Shown: positions 25,310 through 32,907 of the stretch, piece after piece | Layout: the number at the start of each line of letters is the position of its first letter | Position numbering within the stretch: the stretch's first letter is position 1 | NCBI GenBank assembly: GCA_949288585.1 | Contig: CASEKR010000003.1 | Location: forward strand, 62,001-126,000 | Reading direction: 5' to 3' | Origin: an uncultured Bacteroides sp. | Lineage (GTDB): Bacteria > Bacteroidota > Bacteroidia > Bacteroidales > Bacteroidaceae | Length of the DNA: 64,000 nt | Made by a program: the position numbers and the translations under genes | Notes under the pieces: model-generated | Told to the model about the DNA's origin: nothing | Databases searched by the model: none | What the model saw: only the letters and a program-made list of their open reading frames with translations

Positions 25310-25606
25310 ATGAAGAGCACTCAAGAAATAGTAGACATCCTGCGCGAGTTCAAACGGACGGCAGGCGAGAAATACGGCATCGAGCAACTTATCCTGTTCG
25401 GATCCGCAGCCCGTGGCGAACAACGGGAGGACAGCGACATAGACGTATGCGTGAAGCCCAAACGCCTCATCGACTACTTCACCTTGCAAGACATACAAGA
25501 AGAACTTCAGAAGCTCTTCCATATCAAAGTAGATTTACTCACCCTGCACGAGAACATGCGCCGCCTGTTCCGCCAAAACATAGAACGAGATGCAATCTAT
25601 ATCTAA
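25310..25606 (+). CDS. MntA-type nucleotidyltransferase antitoxin
   Basis: A 98-residue minimal nucleotidyltransferase. The motif GS-x10-DxD is exact (Gly31, Ser32, Asp43, Asp45) with the ARGE segment at residues 34-37. In HepT/MntA systems such proteins neutralise the partner HEPN RNase by adding AMP to its active-site tyrosine. The gene overlaps the next one by 17 bp, as expected for a toxin-antitoxin pair. I start it at ATG 25310; an upstream in-frame extension overlaps proC. Confidence 0.87.
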   Translation: MKSTQEIVDILREFKRTAGEKYGIEQLILFGSAARGEQREDSDIDVCVKPKRLIDYFTLQDIQEELQKLFHIKVDLLTLHENMRRLFRQNIERDAIYI

Positions 25607-25997
25607 AAGCAATATCATTGACATGCTCTGTTTTGCCGAGCGGCAAACGGCTTTCGTCATCCGCACCACAGCCCATGTCCATACTTACCATGATTTCTTG
25701 ACATCGGACATGGCCGTGGTATTGTTCAATTCCACCTGCATGTGTCTGCAAAGCATCGGCGAAACCATCCGGCAAGTAGACAATTTCACGAAAGGACGCC
25801 TCTTTGCCCATTACCCCGATACCCCATGGAAGAAGGTAATAGGAATGCGCAACATCATTTCGCACGAGTACCTGTCGGTCGACCCGCAAGTCATCTTTGC
25901 CACCGTCAAGACCCGCCTTGGCCCTCTGTTGGACGCTCTGCGGCAGGTCATCACAGAACTTGAAATGGACTTATATACAGAACAAAACATTTTATAA
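25590..25997 (+). CDS. HepT-type HEPN-domain RNase toxin (DUF86)
   Basis: A 135-residue all-helical HEPN protein. The RNase motif R-x4-H-x-Y is intact: Arg87, His92, Tyr94 in MRNIISHEYL. Tyr94 would be the residue AMP-modified by the MntA partner. The antitoxin-first order and the 17-bp overlap fit a type VII toxin-antitoxin unit, used in plasmid or phage defence in other bacteria. It lies between proC and a regulator gene, which is an odd place for such a unit; it may have been inserted there. Confidence 0.85.
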   Translation: MQSISKSNIIDMLCFAERQTAFVIRTTAHVHTYHDFLTSDMAVVLFNSTCMCLQSIGETIRQVDNFTKGRLFAHYPDTPWKKVIGMRNIISHEYLSVDPQVIFATVKTRLGPLLDALRQVITELEMDLYTEQNIL

Positions 25998-26006
25998 TAC
26001 ATTCTT

Positions 26007-26555
26007 ATGGACGAACAGATTAAACAAATAGCCGAGCGCCTGCGCGGACTGCGCGACGCCATGGAACTGACTACCGACGAAATGGCCGGTGACTGCGACA
26101 TCTCGAAGGAAGAGTATGAACGCGCCGAGTCCGGGGAGCACGACATCTCCGTCAGCATGCTCCAGCAGATAGCCCGCCACTACGGCATCGCGCTGGACGC
26201 CCTGATGTTCGGCGAAGAACCCAAGATGAGCACCTACTTCGTGACCCGCGCCGGCAAGGGCGTCAGCGTGGAGCGCACCAAGGTCTACAAGTACCAGGCC
26301 CTGGCCGCCGGATTCCGCGACCGCAAGGCAGACCCCTTCATCGTCACCGTGGAGCCGGGCGAACGCCCCATGCACTACAACACGCACGACGGGCAGGAGT
26401 TCAACATGGTCCTCGAAGGCCGCCTGCTGCTCAGCGTCGGCGGAAAGGAACTGACCCTCAACCCGGGCGACAGCATCTACTTCAACTCCAAACTGCCCCA
26501 CGGCATGAAGGCGCTGGACGGAAAGACCGTGCGCTTCCTGGCAATCATTTTATAA
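26007..26555 (+). CDS. XRE-family regulator with cupin domain
   Basis: A 182-residue protein: N-terminal helix-turn-helix (about 5-62, with YERAESGEHDISVSMLQQIA) and a C-terminal cupin barrel (about 105-180) with the motifs EPGERPMHYNTHDGQEFNMVLEG and LNPGDSIYFNSKLPHGMKA, whose His and Glu residues could bind a metal. Such proteins sense a small molecule. It lies directly before an acyl-CoA synthetase gene, which is its probable target. Confidence 0.9.
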   Translation: MDEQIKQIAERLRGLRDAMELTTDEMAGDCDISKEEYERAESGEHDISVSMLQQIARHYGIALDALMFGEEPKMSTYFVTRAGKGVSVERTKVYKYQALAAGFRDRKADPFIVTVEPGERPMHYNTHDGQEFNMVLEGRLLLSVGGKELTLNPGDSIYFNSKLPHGMKALDGKTVRFLAIIL

Positions 26556-26645
26556 ATGAAGAATGAAGAACGAAGAAGTAAGAATGGCAGGCAACGGCTC
26601 ATTCACACACGATTCTTCATTCTTCATTCTTAATTCTTCATTAAA
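26555..26645. repeat. ATTCTTCAT-type fold-back before the acyl-CoA synthetase gene
   Basis: AATGAAGAATGAAGAAC on the left and several ATTCTTCAT copies on the right can pair over about 90 bp. It starts at the last base of the XRE-cupin stop codon and ends 4 bp before the next start codon, so it replaces the whole gap. It is the longer relative of the copy at 22594-22651. Confidence 0.8.
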
Positions 26646-26649
26646 TAGT

Positions 26650-28305
26650 ATGGTAGAAAGATTTCTGACTCAAACCACATTTACATCGCAAGAAGACTTC
26701 ATCAAGAACCTGCACATCCGTGTGCCGGAGAACTTCAACTTCGGCTATGACGTGGTGGACGCCTGGGCTGCCGAAGAGCCCGACAAGCTGGCCCTGCTCT
26801 GGACCAACGACAAGGGCGAATGCCGCCGCTTCACCTTTGCCGACATGAAACGATACACCGACCAGACGGCCGCCTACTTCCAAAGCCTCGGCATCGGGCG
26901 CGGCGACATGGTGATGCTCATCCTGAAACGCCGCTACGAGTTCTGGTTCAGCATCATCGCCCTGCATAAGATAGGGGCAACGGTCATCCCCGCCACCCAC
27001 CTGCTGACGAAGAAGGACATCGTCTACCGCTGCAACGCGGCGGACATCAAGATGATAGTCTGCGCCGGCGAGACGGTCATTACCGACCACATCACGGCCG
27101 CCATGCCCCAGTCGCCCAGCGTGAAAACCCTCGTCAGCGTAGGTCCCGAAGTGCCCGAAGGCTACCAGGACTTCCACCAAGGCATCGAGAACGCCCCCGC
27201 CTTCACGAAACCCGAACACCCCAACACGAACGATGACATCTCGCTGATGTACTTCACCAGCGGAACCACGGGCGAACCCAAGATGGTGGCCCATGACTTC
27301 ACCTACCCCCTGGGACACATCGTCACGGGCTGCTTCTGGCACAACCTGCACCGCGACAGCCTGCACCTCACCATCGCCGACACCGGCTGGGGTAAAGCCG
27401 TATGGGGCAAGCTGTACGGGCAATGGATAGCCGGCGCCACGGTCTTCGTCTACGACCACGAGAAGTTCACCCCGGCCAACATCCTGCAGATGATACAAGA
27501 CTACCACGTCACGTCGCTCTGCGCGCCGCCCACCATCTTCCGCTTCCTCATCCACGAGGACCTGACGAAGTACGACCTCAGCCACCTGCAATACTGCACC
27601 ATCGCGGGCGAAGCGTTGAACCCCGCTGTGTTCGACACCTTCAAGAAGCTGACGGGCATCCGCCTGATGGAAGGCTTCGGGCAGACCGAAACCACCCTGA
27701 CCGTGGCCACCATGCCGTGGATGGAGCCGAAGCCCGGCAGCATGGGCCTGCCCAACCCGCAATACGACGTGGACCTGATAGACAATGAAGGCCGCTCCGT
27801 CGAAGCCGGCGAACAGGGACAGATTGTCATCCGCACCAACAAGGGCAAGCCCCTGGGCCTCTTCAAGGAATACTACCGTGACCCAGAGCGTACCCGCGAG
27901 GCTTGGCATGACGGCATCTACTACACGGGCGACGTGGCCTGGAAGGACGAAGACGGCTACCTGTGGTTCGTGGGCCGAGCCGATGATGTCATCAAGAGTT
28001 CCGGCTACCGCATCGGCCCGTTCGAGGTGGAGAGTGCGCTGATGACCCACCCCGCCGTGGTGGAATGCGCCATCACCGGCGTACCCGACGAAATCCGTGG
28101 CCAGGTGGTCAAGGCCACCATCGTCCTCTCCAAAGCCTACAAGGACAAGGCGGGCGAAGCATTGGTCAAGGAATTGCAGAACCACGTGAAGAAGGTGACC
28201 GCCCCCTACAAGTATCCGCGCGTCATCGAGTTCGTGGACGAACTGCCCAAGACCATCAGCGGCAAGATACGCCGAGTGGAAATACGCCAGAACGACCAGA
28301 AGTGA
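26650..28305 (+). CDS. AMP-forming acyl-CoA synthetase
   Basis: The start is ATG 26650 (MVERFLTQTTF), giving 551 residues; the longer frame begins inside the repeat. It is an ANL-superfamily enzyme: the P-loop motif YFTSGTTGEPKMVAHD (about 196-211), the GFGQTE motif, YTGDVAWKDEDGY with the hinge Asp, GRADDVIKSSGYRIGPFEVE, and the catalytic Lys in PKTISGKIRR near the end. It activates a carboxylic acid to its CoA ester. The overall type is closest to medium-chain or acetyl-CoA synthetase-like enzymes; the substrate is unknown. The XRE-cupin gene upstream probably regulates it. Confidence 0.9.
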   Translation: MVERFLTQTTFTSQEDFIKNLHIRVPENFNFGYDVVDAWAAEEPDKLALLWTNDKGECRRFTFADMKRYTDQTAAYFQSLGIGRGDMVMLILKRRYEFWFSIIALHKIGATVIPATHLLTKKDIVYRCNAADIKMIVCAGETVITDHITAAMPQSPSVKTLVSVGPEVPEGYQDFHQGIENAPAFTKPEHPNTNDDISLMYFTSGTTGEPKMVAHDFTYPLGHIVTGCFWHNLHRDSLHLTIADTGWGKAVWGKLYGQWIAGATVFVYDHEKFTPANILQMIQDYHVTSLCAPPTIFRFLIHEDLTKYDLSHLQYCTIAGEALNPAVFDTFKKLTGIRLMEGFGQTETTLTVATMPWMEPKPGSMGLPNPQYDVDLIDNEGRSVEAGEQGQIVIRTNKGKPLGLFKEYYRDPERTREAWHDGIYYTGDVAWKDEDGYLWFVGRADDVIKSSGYRIGPFEVESALMTHPAVVECAITGVPDEIRGQVVKATIVLSKAYKDKAGEALVKELQNHVKKVTAPYKYPRVIEFVDELPKTISGKIRRVEIRQNDQK

Positions 28306-28311
28306 AAAAGG

Positions 28312-28469
28312 AAATGAGGGTGCATCAGAATGAGTTTTAACTATCGTTTTGCTCTGTCATCCTGAACGTAGTGAAGGATCTCCTGCTGACTTTTGCTTGC
28401 GGGAGATGCTTCACATGCGTTCAGCATGACAGTTGGATAGCAACGCTCATTTTTGATACACCCTCATTT
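28312..28469. repeat. Nested fold-backs: TGTCATCCTGA hairpin inside a GAGGGTG-type inverted repeat
   Basis: The outer arms are AATGAGGGTGCATCA (from 28313) and the inverted TGATACACCCTCATT (28454-28468), extended by ATGAG...CTATC on the left and GATAG...CTCAT on the right. In the middle, 28348-28432, is a second hairpin whose ends are CTGTCATCCTGAACG and CGTTCAGCATGACAG, the same family as the GIY-YIG element ends. It reads as one element inserted into the loop of another. It lies downstream of the acyl-CoA synthetase gene and could also stop its transcription. Confidence 0.8.
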
Positions 28470-28503
28470 TTTATAATAGCGAAGGAGAGCAAACAATACG
28501 CAC

Positions 28504-28538
28504 AAAAAAAGAGGAACCACCTATGCTAGTAGTTCCTC
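28504..28538 (-). terminator. Terminator after tRNA-Gln
   Basis: On the minus strand GAGGAAC pairs with GTTCCTC and is followed by seven T residues. It starts 9 bp after the 3' end of the tRNA gene. Confidence 0.85.
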
Positions 28539-28546
28539 CTCTGGAG

Positions 28547-28617
28547 TTGGGCTACCTGGATTCGAACCAGGAATGACAGGACCAGAATCTGTAGTGTTAC
28601 CATTACACCATAGCCCA
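28547..28617 (-). tRNA. tRNA-Gln (anticodon CTG)
   Basis: A 71-base tRNA: acceptor stem TGGGCTA/TAGCCCA with discriminator A, D-arm GGTGTAATGGTAACAC, anticodon loop TTCTGGT giving CTG, and T-arm with GGTTCGAATCC. CCA is not encoded. There is one apparent A-C mismatch at the base of the anticodon loop (31-39). It has a strong promoter and its own terminator, so it is a single-gene unit. Confidence 0.96.
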
Positions 28618-28647
28618 AACAGGCAACCCCTTTCGGTTTTGCGGTTG

Positions 28648-28678
28648 CAAAGGTACGAACTTTTTCGGATATGACAAA
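28648..28678 (-). promoter_or_regulatory. Promoter of tRNA-Gln
   Basis: Read on the minus strand: TTTG (28675-28678), 19-bp spacer, TACCTTTG (28648-28655). This is a textbook Bacteroides promoter, about 30 bp before the mature tRNA end. Confidence 0.8.
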
Positions 28679-28757
28679 TATTTGGAGATTTTTTTCTGAA
28701 AAATACTCGGATAAAACGCAAAATAAAGCAAACCCATTCCAGGCCCACAGGCATGCA

Positions 28758-29132
28758 TCACCTTCTGCAAGCCCTTTTCCTATCCTCCATGATAGCCTCC
28801 CGGTTTTCCAATGCCCATTCTATCAACGCATTGATATGCGGGAGCAAAGAACGGGTCCGCTCAGTCAACGCATATTCTACCCGAGGAGGGACTTCGGGAA
28901 ATACGGTACGGGTGACATAGCCGTCATCCTCCAGCGTCCGCAAAGTAACCGTCAACATCTTCTGCGATATATCGGGAATTTCACGCTGCAACTCCTTGAA
29001 ACGTATCGTTTCCTTGCCCGCCTTGTCCAGCGTATATATGACCAAAAGCGACCATTTGTCACAAAGTTTAGCTAAGATATTCCGTATCGGACAATCCGGA
29101 AACACAGCATCTTCTATCATTGTTCTGTCCAT
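28758..29132 (-). CDS. HxlR-family transcriptional regulator
   Basis: A 124-residue winged-helix protein with the HxlR layout: an N-terminal Cys (DCPIRNILAKLCDKWSLLVIYTL), FKELQREIPDISQKMLTVTLRTLEDDGYVTR as the DNA-binding helices, and VEYALTERTRSLLPHINAL at the end. Cys14 and Cys24 could be redox sensors, as in related regulators. It is divergent from the NAD(P)-binding protein at 29371, which is its likely target. Confidence 0.93.
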   Translation of the reverse strand: MDRTMIEDAVFPDCPIRNILAKLCDKWSLLVIYTLDKAGKETIRFKELQREIPDISQKMLTVTLRTLEDDGYVTRTVFPEVPPRVEYALTERTRSLLPHINALIEWALENREAIMEDRKRACRR

Positions 29133-29158
29133 AATATGATGTACTTCAAATTACTCTA

Positions 29159-29189
29159 CAAAGGTAAGCAAATTCCTTTCACGCTGCAA
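29159..29189 (-). promoter_or_regulatory. Promoter of the HxlR regulator
   Basis: Read on the minus strand: TTG (29187-29189), 20-bp spacer, TACCTTTG (29159-29166). It starts a short leader to the ATG at 29132. Confidence 0.7.
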
Positions 29190-29279
29190 GAAACTTTTTT
29201 CAAAAATATTTCCGCCTGCAAATTCCTCATACCCAACAATGGTTACTTCCGCGTAAGCATCTAACGTTCAAGTGCCTAC

Positions 29280-29310
29280 TTGCGAAGTTAGAGAAATCTT
29301 CCTACCTTCG
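29280..29310 (+). promoter_or_regulatory. Promoter of the NAD(P)-binding protein
   Basis: TTG (29280-29282), 20-bp spacer, TACCTTCG (29303-29310); one mismatch from TAnnTTTG. It is divergent from the HxlR promoter, and the 90 bp between them are the probable operator region. Confidence 0.65.
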
Positions 29311-29370
29311 CAGCACAAAAGAGACAAAGAAACTTTTGGTAAGTAAGATGTTTTTTAATAAGCAAAGATT

Positions 29371-30021
29371 ATGAAGAATGTAACCTTGATTGGAGCAAGC
29401 GGTTTTGTTGGAACCGCCATCCTGAACGAATTGTTGGCAAGAGGCCACAAAGTGACAGCAGTAGTGCGCAATCCCGAAAAGATAAGCGCGTCGGCCCCTG
29501 GCCTCAGCATTGTAAAGGCAGATGTGGCCGATACGGATGCCCTTGTCGATGCCTGCCAAGGCAAAGATGCCATCATCAGCGCCTACAATCCGGGGTGGAA
29601 CAATCCGGACATCTACGAGGAAACCCTGCGCAACTATCCGTTGATTTTGGATGCAGCCAAGAAATCGGGAACCAAAAGGCTGCTGTGCGTGGGCGGTGCA
29701 GGCACGTTGTTCTGCGCGCCGGGGCTCCGGGTGGTTGACTCAGGGGCTATTCCCGATGCCATCATGGGAGGCGTCAAGTCGCTTGGCGAGTTCTACTTGA
29801 ACACATTGATGAATGAAAAGGACATCGACTGGGTTTTCTTCTCCCCGGCCGGCACGCTGGAACCCGGAAAACGGACCGGACAATTCCGCCTGGGGAAAGA
29901 CGACCTAATCGTGGATGAAAACGGCAACAGCCACATTTCCGTGGAAGACTATGCCGTGGCGATGGTAGATGAACTGGAAAATCCGAAACACCACTACGAA
30001 CGTTTCACCATCGGATATTAA
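29371..30021 (+). CDS. NAD(P)-binding oxidoreductase (atypical short-chain, NmrA-like)
   Basis: A 216-residue Rossmann protein starting MKNVTLIGASGFVGTAILNE, with GASGFVG as the dinucleotide motif, VVRNPEKI after strand two (a pattern that favours NADPH) and LLCVGGAGTL in the centre. The usual YxxxK catalytic pair is not obvious, so it belongs to the atypical SDR group with roles in flavin or quinone reduction or redox sensing. It is divergent from an HxlR regulator, the common arrangement for stress-induced oxidoreductases. Confidence 0.85.
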   Translation: MKNVTLIGASGFVGTAILNELLARGHKVTAVVRNPEKISASAPGLSIVKADVADTDALVDACQGKDAIISAYNPGWNNPDIYEETLRNYPLILDAAKKSGTKRLLCVGGAGTLFCAPGLRVVDSGAIPDAIMGGVKSLGEFYLNTLMNEKDIDWVFFSPAGTLEPGKRTGQFRLGKDDLIVDENGNSHISVEDYAVAMVDELENPKHHYERFTIGY

Positions 30022-30078
30022 GCGCGCCTTTGCAGAAACAGCCAAAGGCAGAAACAAAGAAAAAGACACAATGCGATG

Positions 30079-30118
30079 TTCCGGGCGGCACAGGGTTCAA
30101 CCTGGATGCCGCCCGGAA
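30079..30118 (+). terminator. Strong hairpin downstream of the NAD(P)-binding protein gene
   Basis: TTCCGGGCGGCA pairs with TGCCGCCCGGAA, and inside it CAGG pairs with CCTG around a GTTCAA loop. The tail is only TATTTGG, so it is a weak intrinsic terminator or a structured 3' end. The rest of the 421-bp gap (30022-30442) holds an 11-bp repeat, a GC-rich stretch without gene features and the rsfS promoter. Confidence 0.6.
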
Positions 30119-30182
30119 TATTTGGTAACGGATAACATGGAAAACAAAATCCTATGGAAAACCCACCACGCGCCGGACTTGG

Positions 30183-30226
30183 TTCGTTATCCCTTCGTTA
30201 TTGGTTCGTTATTGGTTCGAGTGCAT
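30183..30226. repeat. Short 11-bp direct repeats (TTCGTTATTGG)
   Basis: TTCGTTATccc, TTCGTTATTGG, TTCGTTATTGG and TTCGagtg start at 30183, 30194, 30205 and 30216, an exact 11-bp period. A reverse fragment, CGAACCAA, follows near 30232. It is non-coding. The period is half of the 22 bp seen in the longer arrays. Confidence 0.75.
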
Positions 30227-30403
30227 GGAAACGAACCAAAGGCGGTCCCGACGGCAGGGGAATAAGGCGGCGGAAGCGCCCTTCCTGACGCCGCCGTGGC
30301 GCCCGGCAGAGGACAGGAAACAAGAGGGCAGAAGCGTAAGCCTAAAAAAAGCAAAAAAACAAATAGTTTCGACATATTATGCGTCAGATACAGGAAATCA
30401 GCG

Positions 30404-30411
30404 TATCTTTG
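30404..30411 (+). promoter_or_regulatory. -7 box of rsfS-ftsH-cdsA
   Basis: TATCTTTG is an exact TAnnTTTG match 31 bp before the rsfS start. No clear TTG at -33. Confidence 0.55.
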
Positions 30412-30442
30412 CCGATAATTTAATCAGATTTAAACGTTAATA

Positions 30443-30802
30443 ATGAACGAAGCACAGAAACTTATCCAACAAATAACAGAAGGTATTCAAGACAAGAAAG
30501 GGAAAAAAATCGTCATTGCCGATTTGACCAAGATAGAAGACACCATTTGTAATTATTTCATCATCTGCCAGGGCAATTCGCCCAGCCAAGTCACCGCCAT
30601 CGTGGAGTCCGTGAAAGATTTCACACGCAAAGGCGCGCACGTCAAGCCATATGCCATCGACGGGCTGCGCAATGCCGAATGGGTGGCCATGGACTATGCC
30701 GACGTGCTGGTGCATGTGTTCCTGCCGGAAGCCAGGGACTTCTACAACCTGGAGACCCTGTGGGCAGACGCGAAACTAACCTCTATCCCCGACCTCGATT
30801 AA
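30443..30802 (+). CDS. rsfS: Ribosomal silencing factor RsfS
   Basis: A 119-residue protein with the RsfS signatures VIADLTKIEDTICNYFIICQG and VKPYAIDGLRNAEWVAMDYAD-VLVHVF. It binds L14 on the large ribosomal subunit and blocks joining to the small subunit in starved cells. It is the first gene of a three-gene operon with ftsH (7-bp gap) and cdsA. Confidence 0.95.
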   Translation: MNEAQKLIQQITEGIQDKKGKKIVIADLTKIEDTICNYFIICQGNSPSQVTAIVESVKDFTRKGAHVKPYAIDGLRNAEWVAMDYADVLVHVFLPEARDFYNLETLWADAKLTSIPDLD

Positions 30803-30809
30803 CTGACGT

Positions 30810-32891
30810 ATGGACAACAAGAATATCAACCAAAAACCTGCCAACAAGCCGAACATGCCCAAGTTCAACCTGAACTGGCTGTTCGCCATCATAGCCCTGA
30901 TGCTGCTGTTCCTGACGATTACAGGCGACAAGGGTATGAACATGAAGGAAATCTCGTACAGCGAGTTCCAGCAATACGTGCAGAACGGCTACATCAGCGA
31001 AGTCATCGGCTACGACGACAACACCGTAGAGGCATACATCAAGCCGCAGCACGTGGGCGCCATCTTCGGGCAAGACTCCACCCGCGTGGGGAAGAACCCC
31101 ATGGTCGTCACCGAAGTGCCCTCGAACGACAGCCTGAACGAGTTCTTGCAGAAAGAAAAAGACGAAGCCCACTTCGACGGCAACATCAGCTACAAAAAGA
31201 AGCAGAACTACATCGGCATCATCCTCTGGCAAGTGCTCCCCATCGCCTTCATCATAGGCTTCTGGATATTCATCTCGCGCCGCTGGACAGGCGGGGCCGG
31301 CATGGGCGGCGGAGGCATCTTCAGCGTGGGCAAGTCGAAAGCACAGTTGTTTGAGAAGGGAGGCAATACGACCAAAGTCACCTTCAAGGACGTGGCCGGG
31401 CTGGCCGGCGCCAAGCAAGAGGTGGAAGAAATCGTTGAGTTCCTGAAGCAACCGCAAAAGTACACCGACCTGGGCGGCAAAATCCCTAAGGGCGCCCTGC
31501 TGGTAGGCCCTCCGGGGACGGGCAAGACCCTGCTGGCCAAAGCCGTAGCAGGCGAGGCTGACGTGCCCTTCTTCTCGCTGGCAGGCTCGGACTTCGTAGA
31601 AATGTTCGTCGGCGTGGGCGCCTCGCGTGTACGCGACCTCTTCCGCCAAGCCAAAGAAAAAGCCCCCTGCATCGTCTTCATCGACGAGATAGACGCCGTG
31701 GGCCGCGCCCGCGCCAAGGCCGCTGCCATGGGCGGAAACGACGAACGGGAGAACACATTAAACCAATTGTTGACCGAGATGGACGGTTTCGGGTCAAACA
31801 GCGGCGTCATCATCCTGGCCGCCACCAACCGCGTGGACGTGCTGGACAAGGCCCTGCTGCGCGCCGGCCGCTTCGACAGGCAGATACACGTAGACCTGCC
31901 TGACCTGAACGAACGCAAGGACATTTTCGGCGTACACCTGCGCCCCATCAAGATAGACAATACGGTGGACATCGACCTGCTGGCCCGCCAGACACCGGGA
32001 TTCTCGGGAGCCGACATCGCAAACGTATGCAACGAGGCCGCACTGATAGCCGCACGCCACAGCAAGACTTTCGTGGGCAAGCAAGATTTCCTGGAGGCCA
32101 TCGACCGCATCGTGGGAGGACTGGAAAAGAAGACCAAAATCACCACGGAAGAAGAACGCCGGGCCATCGCCACACACGAGGCCGGACATGCCAGTATATC
32201 CTGGTTGCTGGAATATGCCAACCCGCTCATCAAAGTCACCATCGTGCCCCGTGGAAGAGCCTTGGGCGCCGCCTGGTACCTGCCGGAAGAACGCCAACTG
32301 ACCACCAAAGAGCAGATGTTAGACGAAATGTGCGCCACGCTGGGCGGGCGGGCCGCTGAGGAACTTTTCCTGGGACGGATATCGACCGGAGCCATGAACG
32401 ACCTGGAGCGCGTGACAAAGCAGGCTTACAGCATGATTGCCTACTTCGGCATGAGCGACAAGTTGCCCAATCTCTGCTATTACAGCAACGACGAGTATTC
32501 CTTCAACCGCCCTTACAGTGAAAAGACGGCCGAACTGATTGACCAGGAAGTGAAAAAGATGGTCAACGAACAGTATGAGCGTGCCAAACAGATTCTGTCC
32601 GAACACAAGGAGGGACACCAACGCCTGGCACAAATACTGATAGACAAGGAAGTCATCTTTGCCGACGACGTGGAGCACATCTTCGGGCCACGTCCCTGGG
32701 CATCGCGCTCGGAAGAAATCATGGCGGCCAACAAGACGTCCAAGGAAATGAAACAATGGGCCGAGGAAGAGGCCAGAAAAGCCTCTGAGGCGGAGAAGGA
32801 CATAGAGAAACAGAAAGAAAAAGCCTTGCCGGACAAGGGCAACGCCCAACCGGAAGAAAAGGAAGAACCAACGTCGGACAACCCGCAATAA
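30810..32891 (+). CDS. ftsH: ATP-dependent zinc metalloprotease FtsH
   Basis: A 693-residue membrane protease. Order: cytoplasmic start, membrane helix one (about 22-40), periplasmic domain, membrane helix two (about 135-152), AAA domain with Walker A GPPGTGKT and Walker [12 protein letters not shown], the second region of homology ([15 protein letters not shown]), and the protease domain with HEAGH (His456, Glu457, His460). The charged C-terminal tail rich in E, K and A is long. It degrades misassembled membrane proteins and is intact. Confidence 0.97.
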   Translation: MDNKNINQKPANKPNMPKFNLNWLFAIIALMLLFLTITGDKGMNMKEISYSEFQQYVQNGYISEVIGYDDNTVEAYIKPQHVGAIFGQDSTRVGKNPMVVTEVPSNDSLNEFLQKEKDEAHFDGNISYKKKQNYIGIILWQVLPIAFIIGFWIFISRRWTGGAGMGGGGIFSVGKSKAQLFEKGGNTTKVTFKDVAGLAGAKQEVEEIVEFLKQPQKYTDLGGKIPKGALLVGPPGTGKTLLAKAVAGEADVPFFSLAGSDFVEMFVGVGASRVRDLFRQAKEKAPCIVFIDEIDAVGRARAKAAAMGGNDERENTLNQLLTEMDGFGSNSGVIILAATNRVDVLDKALLRAGRFDRQIHVDLPDLNERKDIFGVHLRPIKIDNTVDIDLLARQTPGFSGADIANVCNEAALIAARHSKTFVGKQDFLEAIDRIVGGLEKKTKITTEEERRAIATHEAGHASISWLLEYANPLIKVTIVPRGRALGAAWYLPEERQLTTKEQMLDEMCATLGGRAAEELFLGRISTGAMNDLERVTKQAYSMIAYFGMSDKLPNLCYYSNDEYSFNRPYSEKTAELIDQEVKKMVNEQYERAKQILSEHKEGHQRLAQILIDKEVIFADDVEHIFGPRPWASRSEEIMAANKTSKEMKQWAEEEARKASEAEKDIEKQKEKALPDKGNAQPEEKEEPTSDNPQ

Positions 32892-32907
32892 CTTTCAGGC
32901 AGCAATC

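Noticed and set aside
26563..26649. N-terminal extension of the acyl-CoA synthetase to 580 residues
   Set aside because: The extra residues are translated ATTCTTCAT repeat; the conserved start MVERFL is at 26650.
30022..30442. A small gene or known RNA in the gap before rsfS
   Set aside because: The short open frames have no family resemblance and run through repeats and a hairpin; no RNA class was recognised.
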